Under the pieces are notes generated by a model that saw only the letters and a list, made by a program, of their open reading frames with translations, did no database searches and was not told where the DNA came from. This document shows, one piece after another, positions 11,801 to 25,100 of a DNA stretch of 64,000 bases. The translations under genes and the position numbers were made by a program. Position 1 is the first letter of the stretch. Each line of letters opens with the position of its first letter. Source of the stretch: Chionis minor (taxonomy: Eukaryota > Chordata > Aves > Charadriiformes > Chionididae); NCBI GenBank assembly GCA_013398295.1, contig VZSF01008855.1, positions 186,001 to 250,000 of the forward strand. Reading direction: 5' to 3'.

Positions 11801-14800
11801 TGCAATACTGAGGCTGGTCAGATGTTCACAATATATTGCTCACCAAGAAATTGAGCCCAAGAATTATTAAGTTTTTTGGTGAATAACTTTGAATAATTAA
11901 TCCTTCTGAGAAAATCACAATCTGTTCACCAAAAGTTCATGAAAAAAACAAGGTGAATAATTCATTATGAATTATTTGACCAGTTTTAGCAATGAGATTC
12001 TAAATCTGTCTTCTTATGGATATTAACCTCATTAATACTATTTAGACACAATGCTTCAAGATAATTAAAATGATGCAATACCGCATATCTAATATGACAT
12101 AATTTAAGCTACTGAGCTTCTTTTTGTAACTACTGAGGAAATAAGTATTTGTTATATTTAAATAAGGTTCTGTGTATCACTTCAGAAGTACTGGTAGTCT
12201 TGAAACAATTAACGCAGTAACAGGACATTCTTACATAAGAAGAAAACCCTGATTGCAGACAGACCTAAATGCTTAAAATCTGCTGGGGTCTACTACTATA
12301 ACATATAGCTGAGTGACCAATTTTGTAGTAAGATGCTGCCACTCATGAGTTTTAGGGAATTTGAGATTATGCCTACTCCTGTGCTGAGAAACAGAACTCC
12401 CGTGGCTGTGAAATAAATCATGTTCAGATTCCCACTGTTAAATATTTAGAAAATGTTAATTATAATAATTATACAACAATTCTTGTACACTAATTTAATA
12501 ACTTGATAATGTTACAAGACTAATTTCAAATTGTTCCAATGCGCCATCCTAAAAACCCCACATTTAACCCATTACTACATTATTTCTGTTTAAATATAAA
12601 TACACTACTTGAAATAAAAAGCTATTGTATTCTGACAATTCCTAAGCAAAACATAGCCAACTATCCAATGTCATTAGTTAAAGCTGCAGTTTCACGACAC
12701 TTTGCACTGCTCTACACCAGAGCTGCTAGTGAGCTCTCTGCGGAGTGTTCCTGACTACTCCCTTGCATGAGCAGCAGTGTTTGGATGACGCTGCCCCTCC
12801 GCTGCCTTCCCACAGAGGTGAGTTGTCTCACGGCACAATACTATTCGGGGTGCAGCCTGACAACGCAACTAGGTTCGTCTAAAAACAAGTTCCTATCAAA
12901 AGAGATTGTCCTGCTTCTTTTTTGTTCCTGAACCTGGTTGCATGCCTGCCTGGCATGGGTATTGATCTGACCCCATCAGGAAGCCAGAGGGACAGAAAAC
13001 CAGTCTTATAAAATACACTTGTCTGGGTTAGCAGCAGGCTATTGAGCTACAAGAGATTCAGTTTGAAGTCAGATGAATGAAGGTGCCAGTGAAAATGCTG
13101 GAGAAGAGCACAGCAAAGACAGCTCAAGGGAAAGCGGTGGTAACATATGGCCAAAAGTAGGGTTTGCAGCAATCAACATTTAGATTGGCTTCAGCTTCAG
13201 TGGAACCACAGCCTTGGATTTACTGTAAATAAGATCTAATTCTGAAGGAACTTCCTCAAAACAAACATAAGGCAAGTCATTCCATACTCCTCCCCCAAGA
13301 AAAAGACCCAACAAGCACATCAATTACAGTGATAGTAACAGCAATAGTAACTTACTTCATCTAACGTATTTTCAGCCACTTGGCATACCACATGTGAGTC
13401 TGCTAGTTGATTATATATGATGCTGGACTGAGTTTTACCTATGCAAGATTTAACCCGACCTTTCAACTAATATTTTAAAAACATTTAATTGCAAATGTAA
13501 TGCAATGCATTTTTTAAAGGGCTTTACTGTTTATTATATGCAAATATACATCACCCTACTTTGAAATGCCAGTAAAAATCTTTTAAAATAATAGCTCTTG
13601 CGGAAGAAATTTTCAAATGAAATAATTTGGAAACTAATCCTCTATTGGGTGCTATGCTGTTAAAATCAGTTTTTACATTATGAAACTATTTATTATATAC
13701 TATCTATATACTTCATGAATATTTTCAGTATTACTTCTAAATTTGGATATAAAATCTGAAATTATGTAAAGAGGTATAACTTCGAAACAGTTTTCCTCTA
13801 TATACTGCATTAATACACATGCAAATATGAAAGACAATCCACAGTTCGACAGTTTAAAATTATACTAATAATTATTTCAATTAATAAATAAAGCAAAATT
13901 GTCATAGCAGCATGTTGGCAGAAGGCAAAAGTGCATACAGGTGGGATTTGGCTACACGGTTCCTATTCACGCCAAGCATTCAATTGCACACCAGCTCTAG
14001 GAATTTTCTTCTTATTAGTTTAGTATTAGATTTTTTATCTTTGGTGCGTTTTAAATTGGAATTAAAGCGTGACTGATCTCTGCCAATTCCCTCAGCTGTG
14101 GCATTCAGAAACACAATATTCCCAATTTTATTTTTTTCTGCTCTGTATTAAAGAAGGAATTTATATTAAAAAACAGGGCCGTAGCCTTATATTACTAATA
14201 GCTCTAAAGCTATAGTTACTACTGCAGCTATACTATTTTTACTGGTTGCTCTAATGTTCATTTATATGACACCATAATAATTCTGTAGGAATTCTGTAAG
14301 AAAAATTTATGAAGCCATAAATTAGAAGATTATGAATTGGATGGGCAAGATTTCAAAGAAACACAAGATTTTAGAGTAAAATGTAGTAAAAAAACCCTAT
14401 TAGTAGAAAAAATGCATATGGGAGAAACTTTAGCGAGATTTGCATTCATCATTTCTTGCTAACTTGTTTTCTCTTTCTTTAATTGATTGCCTGGTGGATC
14501 TCTATTGCTCTGCTCTACCAGAGAAGAAACTCTATCTTAATGCTAGGTAAGTCTTTGAAAGGTTAGTTCTTTCTTGCTGTTGGATGGGTACCTTGGCCAT
14601 GAATGCAGAGACCAAAGTAAGATGAAAGGTCCAGAAAAATAAACAGCAAGTCTAGATGGATGTAAGTTACCCCTAAAACAGGGCACATTTTGTTGCCTAT
14701 CAGTGTGAAAGAGAAGGGATCTAAACTTCAAAAAAATGACAGATGAGAAACTTGCTAAAACAAAGAATTATCAACTATTTATTTAGATGAGAGTGTGAGA

Positions 14801-16788
14801 TGGGACCTCCCACCAACTACCAACTCGTTCTACTACAGCTTTGGTTCACCAAGCTTTCAGCAGTTTGCTAACTCTCGTGATTTTACTTAGAATTTCCCAA
14901 TATTGTGTGATAGATTACACTGAGAATCTCAGCTTCCATTAAATCAAATCAAAACATGATTTTTCACACAAATAACTTAAAGCTTACCTGTAAAAAATAT
15001 CAGTGATTTAATAGCACAAATGTGACAGCAGTAAGAAGGAAAATGTATCCCTTTTTGGTGCTTTCTCTAATCTCTCTCTGACATTCTATGAACCATCTAA
15101 AGGTGCAGGTGAAAATATCTTGGTTTCAGACTTACTTAATTACATTAAGTAGTCTGAACTTAATTTTTTTAAAGTTTTGTGGTATCTTTTCAGATCTTGT
15201 GGCTGAATTACAGTCTTCTGAATATCATTGTTCCAAAAGGATGACAATAATTGTAAGAATAAGCAATTACTATATTTAATCTCTTCCAGTTAGCAATTTC
15301 AAATGCTCAAAATATGTACATGTCAAATTTCACAAGTCCTTTAAGTGCAGGTAAACAGCCGCCTTCACTGTATTTAACCAGACATGTACTAAGAACTAAG
15401 ATGTTATGTAATTTGCATAGTTCACAGTTCACAACAAAGCCTATGTTGTTTTTTCCTTTGAGTCCTGTGCTCCCTCTAACATATAAACATTTTTTAACAA
15501 GGATCAAATAAATACAGGCATTGTGTGCTAAGTAATCAAATTTGCAACTAATAAAATGCATTTACAGTTTTTGAGAAAAAAAAGAATGTGTCTACATTTT
15601 ATTATTTTTAAGGTTATTTATTTTTTAATTAATTCATAAAGCTATTTTAGTATCTGTAGTCTGATTTATTTTGCAGTGCTTTGAAATGTCTGCTACGGAA
15701 CTGAGAACAACATACAGCGTTTAAAGGAGTAAGCTCAGAAATGCTGTTGTTAACGCAACATGCTAATATGATAGCAGGACTGAAAATTAGGACATGCTGC
15801 TCTCACCCTAGGAGAAGCTATCAGACGAGATAGATTTTAGTGAGATACTGTATTTTCCTTCTGAAAACAACAGCCTTCCTTTTGTTCCTGTCTCTGTTCT
15901 GTTCCTTAAAGCCATGGCTTGATCATGCGTTCCAGTGTTCTGTTCTCTCATAACAGGAATATACGTCTTCTCTCAGCAACACTCCGCTTTCTTCTTCTTC
16001 TTGAAGAAAGCAGGATAAAATGGCTACAAATGGCCGGGTAAGGAAGACTTACCAACTTCTGATAGCCACAAAGATGAGATTTCCATAAAGATTAACGGGA
16101 ACAGTTGATCTGTAAGCAGCAAAACCAAGTCTTCTCCAGATAAAAGCTTTGTTCAAGCACTCTAGCTTTAGTTAAATAATACTATTTCATTGATCAAAAA
16201 AAAAAAAAAAAAAGAATAGAGACCAGCAGACATATTCAAGTAACAGATAACATAAAGTTCTTAGAGATATTTAATTAAATATATTTCATCTCTTCAGTCA
16301 ACCCATCAAGTGCTCTATACCTTAAGAGTTTATAGTCAAATATAAATCTTAGATTCTCCAAATTTAAAAGTAGTGGCTTTTCCCTCACCATGTTGTTTTT
16401 AACAATTTCTTTAGTGTTTCATTTAACATCAAGCAAGATGATTCACTAGATAGTTCTGCAAATAATCCCATAAATGGTAAAATCTGTGAGATCATTCTTG
16501 CTCACCTTCCACTCATGCAAGCAGAATTCTGTAATATAGTTTGTAATTCATTGTCTAGAGTATGTCAAGTATTAGTGCTTTCATCCATGTTCTTTCAAGT
16601 CTGAATACATAGTTTAAAATTAATGAAACTAGGCCTTAGCTTTAACTCTCTTAAAACAACTGAACATTTCAGTGAAAAGCAGCTACTGTGCAAGCAGCCT
16701 GACTTAAAGAGAAAAATACAAGGAAATTCTGGATCCATAATTCACCCTCCACCTTCCGACCCCACCAACCGCCATATTAGTGTGCCCC

Positions 16789-16928
16789 CACCAAAATACC
16801 AGCTTGTGTTTACAGTTTCGTTTCTCCTGATGGTGGATGGGCGCGTGTACACGCACTCGCTCTATGTGCACTCAATAGGATCATGATCTGGAGAGCTGAA
16901 AATGTAAACACAAGCTGGTATTGTGGTG
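16789..16928 (+). other. Long gapless hairpin (48-bp stem, 44-nt loop)
   Basis: Bases 16,789-16,836 pair with 16,881-16,928 without any gap. I count 39 Watson-Crick pairs, 4 G.U pairs and 5 mismatches. The core 16,795-16,814 with 16,903-16,922 is a perfect 20-bp inverted repeat. All four wobble pairs (16,820/16,897, 16,822/16,895, 16,833/16,884, 16,836/16,881) are G.U on the + strand and would be A.C on the - strand, and no A.C appears on +. This suggests that a + strand RNA structure has been kept. The 44-nt loop holds the palindrome GCGTGTACACGC (16,843-16,854). It could be an ancient hairpin repeat of the Eulor type, a MITE relic or a structured RNA; I cannot decide which from sequence alone. 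Confidence 0.85.
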
Positions 16929-19020
16929 TGACTAGTGGTTTGTGGTTTCTTTGTTTGAATATTTCAAAAATGGCACACTGGCCAGAACTAAAGAGGAGAA
17001 AAGCAGAGCTGCTATTTATACAAAAATTTGATGGTCCAAATAGTCACATTTCAGGTAGATAAAAAGGGCTACACAATTGGAAGCTATTTTTCAATACTTT
17101 ATTTTTCATATCATCAACTACACTTCACTGCTGGAATTTTGTTTTCAGGGATAGATAAAATATACTTTGCCCTTAATTTCACATAATGAGGAATAGCTGC
17201 TTGTTCAGGTGCCCATCAAGCAATTTTTTACAGATTAGGAATGCTCTGTTCATCCAAAGGTATCCACAATCATGTGACTAAAGTAAGGAATATGGTTATG
17301 CATTCACAGGATTAGCACGATTTAGGTGACTACACCTCATTCTCTTTTCATAAAGAATTTACTGGATCATGGAGCTGGTAGCTTTCCTTATTCGAGCTCA
17401 AACACGGATTCATACACGGACCAAACATCCCAAGCAGAGCTCTGAAATGGCATATCCATACACTTACAAGAGTGAAAACTTAAATCAGTGTCATTTCAGA
17501 AATGTGGTTTTTTCTTTTTGCATCACTGGAAGTAAAGGAAGCAGAATGACTCTATGAAAAGACTATGAGTCCAAAATCTTATTTTTTTTTTTTTCAAAGT
17601 GTATGAGCCAGTCTTCTTAAAATCTCATAATATAAGTGTTGTTTTGCTACTGTTCTGAACATAGTGGGGAGGAGGGGAGAGAACTGAAATTCAGCTTATA
17701 AAGTATTGGATTATATACAGTTATATTATCATAATATACTATTTTTTAATAAGCTTATCAAAAGTAGATATTTGAAGTAGGGTATTTTTTTTTCCCCAAT
17801 CATTTATTTTAATCAGAGTTGTAGACTGGTTCTAACACCTGTTACACATAATATGCATGTTCATCACTGCAAATTTAAACAACAGCTGAGAGTAAAATTT
17901 AAGAAAAGTTTGAAAAAAGCAGAGCGGTCTTCTCAAAACAGTGAAACAAAGTCCAGAAATTTTACTGGTGTTAATGCAACAACTCTTTATTGAAGAGGGG
18001 GACAGCTCTGCAACTAATACCAGTGTTCCATATAAGAACAGCGGTGCTATTCTTATAGTAACTCACAGCTCATGGAAAGAGCATCTGGTTTATAAATACT
18101 TATCACTTCCATTTGATTGAAATGTATCGGTCAAATTAAAAAAAAGGCAATTTTTTCTTAAAGTATATAGTACTACCTTACACACAAAATCATACAATAA
18201 TAACACTCAATTTTCCTCTCCAAAAACTTTTCATGTATTTTAGAAACATTTGATCGCTTTACACAAATTGCACAACTGCAATCCCATCATAAGGTAGAAC
18301 ATCTTGCTTCTTTTTAATACATTACTCTACATAAGCACCCTCACAAAGACAGCTTGTGAGCATTTCACAAATTATAATAATGGAACCACCTACATGTATA
18401 TCAGTGCTGACAGATCTGGATCATCTTATTTTCACCTGCAGTAAGTTCAGACTCAGCTGAAAACTAAATTATACAATGAACAGCTTTGTTGTAGGAATAT
18501 GCATGGCCTTATTTTCCACCAACACTTGCAGAAAAAATGCATCCAGCTAGCATAGATATTTAATATCAATGGTAATAAATACTAATGACCTTGCGATCTA
18601 ACTTTTTTCCATCCAAATCAAAGATAAAATTAATCACTTCATTTTTGACATACTGCTCTATAGAGGAATGGTTTTGTCTGTACTGAGGCACACCTGTTCC
18701 ATAGCCATTATCTGCAATAGTTTAATATATGAAAAGGAAAATGTATCCAAAAATATCTTTCTGCTGTTAGTTGATACCAGTAATAGCATTCCCATTGACT
18801 GCCGTATCATGAATTAGATGAAGAGTTATCTAAAGGAGAATTTAGCATTCACAAAATACCATAGAATTCCGATGACCATTTGTAGTCAGGACATTTACTA
18901 TATGCTGCTCTTAAAGGTAGTGGCGGTTCTGGTTTAAATAAGAGGACTGCCAACTGAGCTGATAATGCCACTCTGGAGTTTCTGGGCTTTAAAGACCAAT
19001 ATTGACCCAACATAGACCAG

Positions 19021-19041
19021 TAAGACCAAATATTGGTCTTA
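19021..19041. repeat. 21-nt near-perfect palindrome
   Basis: Nine-base arms starting TAAGACCAA and ending TTGGTCTTA surround a 3-nt centre. A related half-site, AAAGACCAATATT, lies just upstream at 18,990-19,002 and can pair alternatively with 19,029-19,041. It could be a dimeric protein-binding site or chance. Confidence 0.6.
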
Positions 19042-22000
19042 TTCCTTGGGCACTGTAGAATAGTTTATGCCAGGATGGCTTGAGTCCTACAGAACATGTT
19101 TGTAACTCTTAAAAATGAAAGACAGCATTATTCACAGTATTTCCTTGTGTTCAAAGACCTATTTAAACCATTTTTTCTGAAGAAATATATAGACTCCGTG
19201 CAAACATGAAATAAATTTTTGTGCAATACTATATAATAATACATGCCTTCCCCTCCTACTGGCATCAGTCAACGTAAAATAAAATAAAACCATCGTTTTT
19301 TAGTAAGCTTTATGAAGCAGTATATTTAGCTCTCTTAGCTGCTTCTACAAAAAAAGCACCCTGCTTATTCAACTGGCAAAATGACAAAGACCTCAAGAGG
19401 CAATAGATCTGTATGCCCAAATTTAGGCAGAGTGGATTCTTCCCCCTTAAAATACCACTTCATTCAAAATATATAAGGGATAGCTGCTTTCTCTGTCATA
19501 AGAAAGACTTAGTATTGTTTAAGTTTTTTTCTATTTGTATAGTAAAACATGATGCTAGAAGAAACATGGAACAAAACTTACATGCATTATTACAGCACAT
19601 AATTATAACAACACATAAGTAAAGTAATAAAAACCCTACTCTACTTCATTCATGACATGAATATAATCCACATCAGTCAGCTATATCTGAAGCCAATTTT
19701 AAATTACAAGGGAAGTATCAAAACTAGCTAGAATTTTACTGGTAAGCAGCGAAGAAAATTTAACAAATGTTCAGGAGATTAAGAAGAGCTGAAAGAAGTA
19801 CCATAAAATTAAAAGGCCTACACCATGTTAATATTGTAAATAACTCACCAACATTAAGTTTAATGGTTGTTCGAAAACTAACTGCAATATCAAAGGTATT
19901 TTCAAATAATTACAAGCATGATTGCTTTTCACACAGTGGGAGGCTTATTCTTATGCTTCAAGACAGAGATGGTGGTTTGCATTTGCAAAATCCTGTGTCA
20001 CTTAAGTATTTGTGTGTGTAATAATATGAGTCACGCAAAAGTACAGATCTACATCGGACAATATCCATACCGTCAGCAAGATAAAATGTTACAATAGCTT
20101 CACATTGTTTTTTCAAAAATTAAAACTGGAAAATGTTTATTTAAAAATGTGTTGCATGCAGAGGGTCAGAAGACATGGTTTAAAAGACCTGGGCTCAATA
20201 CCCAATTTTAATGGTTATTTGAACAGATCATTTGGCAGTCTACATGTGATGTCGCTACTGGGGATTAGTTTTCTCTTACTTACTCAAGAAACAAAAACAT
20301 AAAAGATTGTATGGAGAAAATCTGAATGAACTGTTTTGAAAGTTTTTCAGTGGGATGGAGATCCTTAAATGTGTACAATTGTATGTGTACAATTAAGAAG
20401 ACATTTTGCTGTCCTCAGTTACAAAAGAACAGAGATAATTTACCTACCACTCATTTAAAAAATATTAACTATTTGTGTATTACTACTACTACAAAATCCT
20501 AGATCTATGACCAAGAGCAAAGGCAATGGGTAAAGTAGAGCACAAAATCTGACCTTTAAAAATATTTGTAAAGTTTTCCTCTTTTTTAGAGAGAAAGAGA
20601 CACACATATTTTGCTGAGTGGTTAATGAATTCAGATAGTGACTATTTGACCTGGGTTTTTGAAAGTAATTAGCAGCTTCAGTTACCTGAAAGATGGAGCT
20701 AAGATGAGCAGGCAGTTTTAAATCAGCACATTTCTAATTAAAAATGATGTTATTTACAGTCACTCAATAGAAGTTGTAAGCATCTGTGCTCATAAAGAAA
20801 TATGCAACAAAGGATTGATGATTTTTTGGAGGCTATCCACAGTGGATCAAAATAGCATGTGAAGAATGTTGAACACAAAAGGTAATTGTTAGCTAGATGA
20901 GATTATCGCTCGTGCTTAAACTTATTTTTCAGGTAACTTGGAAATATGTAATTTAATTAATTTCTATATCCAAATTTTGTGAAGAAGGGAAACTTCCTCC
21001 CAATACTAAGCTAAAAGGAGTTTAGTATAATCATATTAGCTTCTTGGACAAATGTTGAGAAAGGCCAAGGCAGTGGGAGTTTTAAGTACACAAACACTAG
21101 TCAAAACCCCCAAGCTCGTAAAATACACAAAAATACTATTATAAGGCTCTGATGCCATTAGGTAGTTTTTAGAGAGTATAATTACTGTAAGAAAAGCATT
21201 CTTGAGACTAACAATTGCATTTATTTCACCCAACATTCCCTATTGCACACATGCCATATGAATCACCATACTACATTTCAGATATTTCAAAAATTGTGAT
21301 TTCATGACCTAGATATGAAAACTAATCAGACTCAAAAGCATTTTGTGATCTGCAGACTTAGTCCTCAAACTCTGCTTCTAAAGCAATCTGTGAAAGGCAA
21401 TTAAGAACAACAAATTTATATGTCAGTATAGTCAATGTGTACGACTTATCTAAAGGACTTCACAAGTCAAAAGAGATTGGAAACTACTGCCATATACTGA
21501 CATAAACAGTGTGCTAAAATGAAACAAGAGCCAAAGCAAACTTCAAAGTTTGGGCTAGAATCAACAAAGTTTGAATACTAACAAAACTAGGTAGCAGATA
21601 CTGCAGTCTTTCCTTGGACTCCAATAACTGGCCATTTACATATGTGCATGAAGTTCTCTAGGCTATTAAACAAGTCACATTGGTCTAATCGGGTAGATAG
21701 AAAAATCTGTGTTCTCAACGCAAGTTGTTTCTCTACTATATTAATTCAAAGCCACTATCTTAAAAAGGCTCCAAACGACAATTATAGATTGTCTATGGTA
21801 TCACATTTTAACAACCCAGCAACTTAGACACCAGCAATAATATAATTTAAAAAACTTAATATCATTTTTTTATTATCTGGTTTCAATATTTTTATTTAAT
21901 TACAACAAGCTTTTGCATTTACTTTTGCCTCAAACTTTCTGCTTATCTGTGTAAAGTTCTGCTTATCTGGATTTAGACTCCTTTTTATTAGTCAAACAAA

Positions 22001-22114
22001 ATACAATAATTTAGACAGTGCTGTGATGACTAACACTTTCACAGCAAGAATATACAAGGGAGTCCTATTTAATCTTTTTAGCAGAGGAATTAAATCTGAA
22101 ATAAAATAATAAAG

Positions 22115-22141
22115 TTTAAATTAAAATTAATTTAATTTAAA
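22115..22141. repeat. AT-only inverted repeat
   Basis: These 27 bases consist only of A and T and are nearly self-complementary, in the intergenic desert. It is a simple AT-rich feature that may unpair easily. No function can be assigned. Confidence 0.5.
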
Positions 22142-25100
22142 ATTGACATAAACTATTCACAGAACAGATCAACGATGCCTTAAGTACCTGATACTGAGAG
22201 TTGCCTCATCACTTCTCGGGAACTCAAAAGACAAATATGCAAATCTTTTTATAAAAATATTATATGCAAGTGTAATATTTGCATCTATCTTCTCTGCAAG
22301 GGATAAAAATGCCTTACTGTTTGATGAAATTAGCAAAAATATCTGAAATAGATCATATTTTCCACATCCTACCTTTGCAGAGAAAATGCTTAGGTTCAAT
22401 TGGTGCTTGGACTGACCTCTAGACCTGGAATAAGATAGAAAAAAAAAGTGTTTAGTACTTCAAACTAAAAGAATCAGGACTCCCTAAATGAAGAAATAAT
22501 CTGGAAGTATAATTTTTTTTTTTTTAAATGGCTGAAATTAGAAATCTGGGCAATATCAAGAGTTTCCTCAGATCATGTCTACAATGGAAATTCAAACTGC
22601 CACCACATGGTCCCAAATATTTAGGTCTCCAAATACCAACTGTTATAAGATATAATTAAAGTCAGTTTATAGCCTTTAATCTACTGAATCAAGATAGATA
22701 GTGAGATAAATTGCTACTGTGTTTATTTATGGCACACAGCCAATACAACTAAAATAAGGATCTTGCCTTACCTGAATAGTTTATTGCCAATTGCAAGTAC
22801 TCTGCCTATTCAAATTACATTTCTATCAATGTTTGTAAGGAGCTTGCCTATTCAGTAGAAGAAAACCCTGGAAAACCATATTTCTGACAATTCAGGTACT
22901 ATAAGAATGAAACAAACCTTTTCTACGTACTTCCACTATTTTTACTGTGATCAAAACAGAGACCAAGACATAATCACAACTGTAAAAATTGTTCAGAGTC
23001 AAGAAACAATTATGCTATATATTTTTTTCCTTTTCCTTCTGTCAGTACCTCATATTACAAAAAGCTGAACTGACTGAAGTATGATGTATATGTTTAATCA
23101 ATGAAATAGCTATTTTCTAAACCAACTGAGAAGGAGAAATATCTGTGTTTATCTAGCCAGCTGTTTATAATTTGTATTATCTCAGAAAATTTCCAAACAC
23201 AATAAGGATCCATCATGCTTTAATGTTTATAAGCATAGCAGAGAATTCTGCTAAGGAGGACATGAAAGAAAGAGTCAGGGCAATGAAGGGGAAAAATGCC
23301 ATTTGTATCTTGGGGTGTATCTCGGTGGACTGTAAGAACTGAAACCATCTGAAAGAGAAAAGTTAATATGATCTGACCAGCAGCTTGCATAATGCTGAAG
23401 AGGAAGACTATGTGGAAGCCACAAAGTTAATGTGCAAGTTAGATACATTATTTTGTATTTAGCTCCAGTTTCTAGTCAAAGATAAAGTACAGGTTCTTTC
23501 ACTTCCTAAATAACAGTGTAAATCCCAAATGATGAACAGAGCCTTGTTCTGTATATGCACCAAGATTGCAAATACTTTATTCTCTGCTATATCACTGTGA
23601 TTATTAGAGTAATGTTATCTCTGCAGATTTAATTTATTTATGGAGAGCACTGTGGAATGAAGTTATGTAGCAATCCTTCATTACTTTTGTGCTGTCAGAG
23701 AATTTCCAAAATCTATAAATTGCATCCCTGTTTGTGAGGCAATTTCAAAGGAAAAAGTTCCAGCTGAGCAGAAAATCTGTTTTTATAGAATGGTATCATC
23801 CCTACCATCCCTTTAATAAGTCATTATAATTACTTTCACTGTCGTCACCATCCTTATGTCCTCCAGCAGTATAGTTATGGATAGCTTTTCTTTAGCATAT
23901 CTTTACAAGTTGAGTTGAAAGCAATCTATTTTCTGCAAAATGGCTGCTTTCATTGTATACAGGACACTGAGCCTCTTGTGCGGGACCTTTTCACCATGTT
24001 GTGATTGATTTTACATCTATTGAAAACAAGTCTGGTCTCTGCCATTTGTTTACCCTTGTATTCTCTCTTTATGCTTTGGTATGCATTTTTAATTAGATAC
24101 ACTCCAGTTATTTCACCACTAGCTAACACTTTTATTTGGGAAGCAGTCTTTACTAGCCCTGCAAATATCCGCTGTTCTTTGCAATGTCAAGTCCTTTTCT
24201 CACCTTGCTTTGACTTGGTTATCACTTATATCACAAGTAATTCATCCATCTGTTAACTGCTCCAATTCACATTACTTGGCTTTATTTTAAAGATCTTAAC
24301 AATGGTCAATGGTCTCATCTGGCAGCTGGTTTCTTGTAAAAAATGTGCCTTTCCCAAGTGACATTCTTGTGAGGATCAAAATATTCACTGAATGGGTTTT
24401 ATCTAGCAGTTTACAGGTCCCTCAGGCTCTCCATAGAACATATTGTATACACCCAGTGCTTTGGGCATGCCATGTGTAGCAATGTGGAAGACTTCACCTT
24501 CTTCAGTTTTATTTCACTCTTCTCCAGCTTTCTGTCATGTTTTCTTTCCATACTGTGGGTTAATTCTTGCCACACAAAAAAAAAAAAAAAAAAAAAAAAT
24601 TATGACACATATCCTGCATCTACACGAATGTTTAAGTTTGGATCCAGACTGTGCCTTTAAAGCAAAACTCTCTGTTCTGGTGCACTTTGGTGCTTTGGTT
24701 TGCCCTGTGAAGCTGTCTGGGAGCTCTGGAAGTGGATTCTTTCATATGAAAAACTCCAGACCCGGAACATGCTTAATAAGCTTTGGTTGCAAATGGGCAT
24801 TCACCCTATGGGACTCCACTAGAGCTATCAGAAGTAAAAAATGCCAAAAGAGATATAGCATGGTTGCCTGTTTAGCCCTACAGATTTGTTCCTCCTAGTC
24901 TGTACTGCTTCCTAACACAGACACAGCCACAGAAGTGATTGAAATTGTCTCCATTTCTTGGCTCTCACTACCTGCCATCGGTGAAAATTATTACACCGGT
25001 TACACAGCACTTTTGTAAAGGAATGTTTCAGTCCATCAACAGAAATATCTTAAGTACTAAAGGAAGTGTAAAATTTATTTTTATTGTGTCACAAATAAGG

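Noticed and set aside
16623..16886. 87-codon open frame across the left arm of the hairpin
   Set aside because: No known domain, no splice support, and it covers only half the structure. It looks like a chance open frame.
16778..16937. TAGTG direct repeats flanking the hairpin as a transposon target duplication
   Set aside because: Copies at 16,778-16,782 and 16,933-16,937 are only 5 bp and are offset unequally from the stem ends (6 and 4 nt). Chance cannot be excluded, so I do not call a MITE.
24443..24898. 151-codon + strand open frame in the desert
   Set aside because: It runs through a 24-A tract (poly-Lys) and has no recognisable domain. It is a chance frame.
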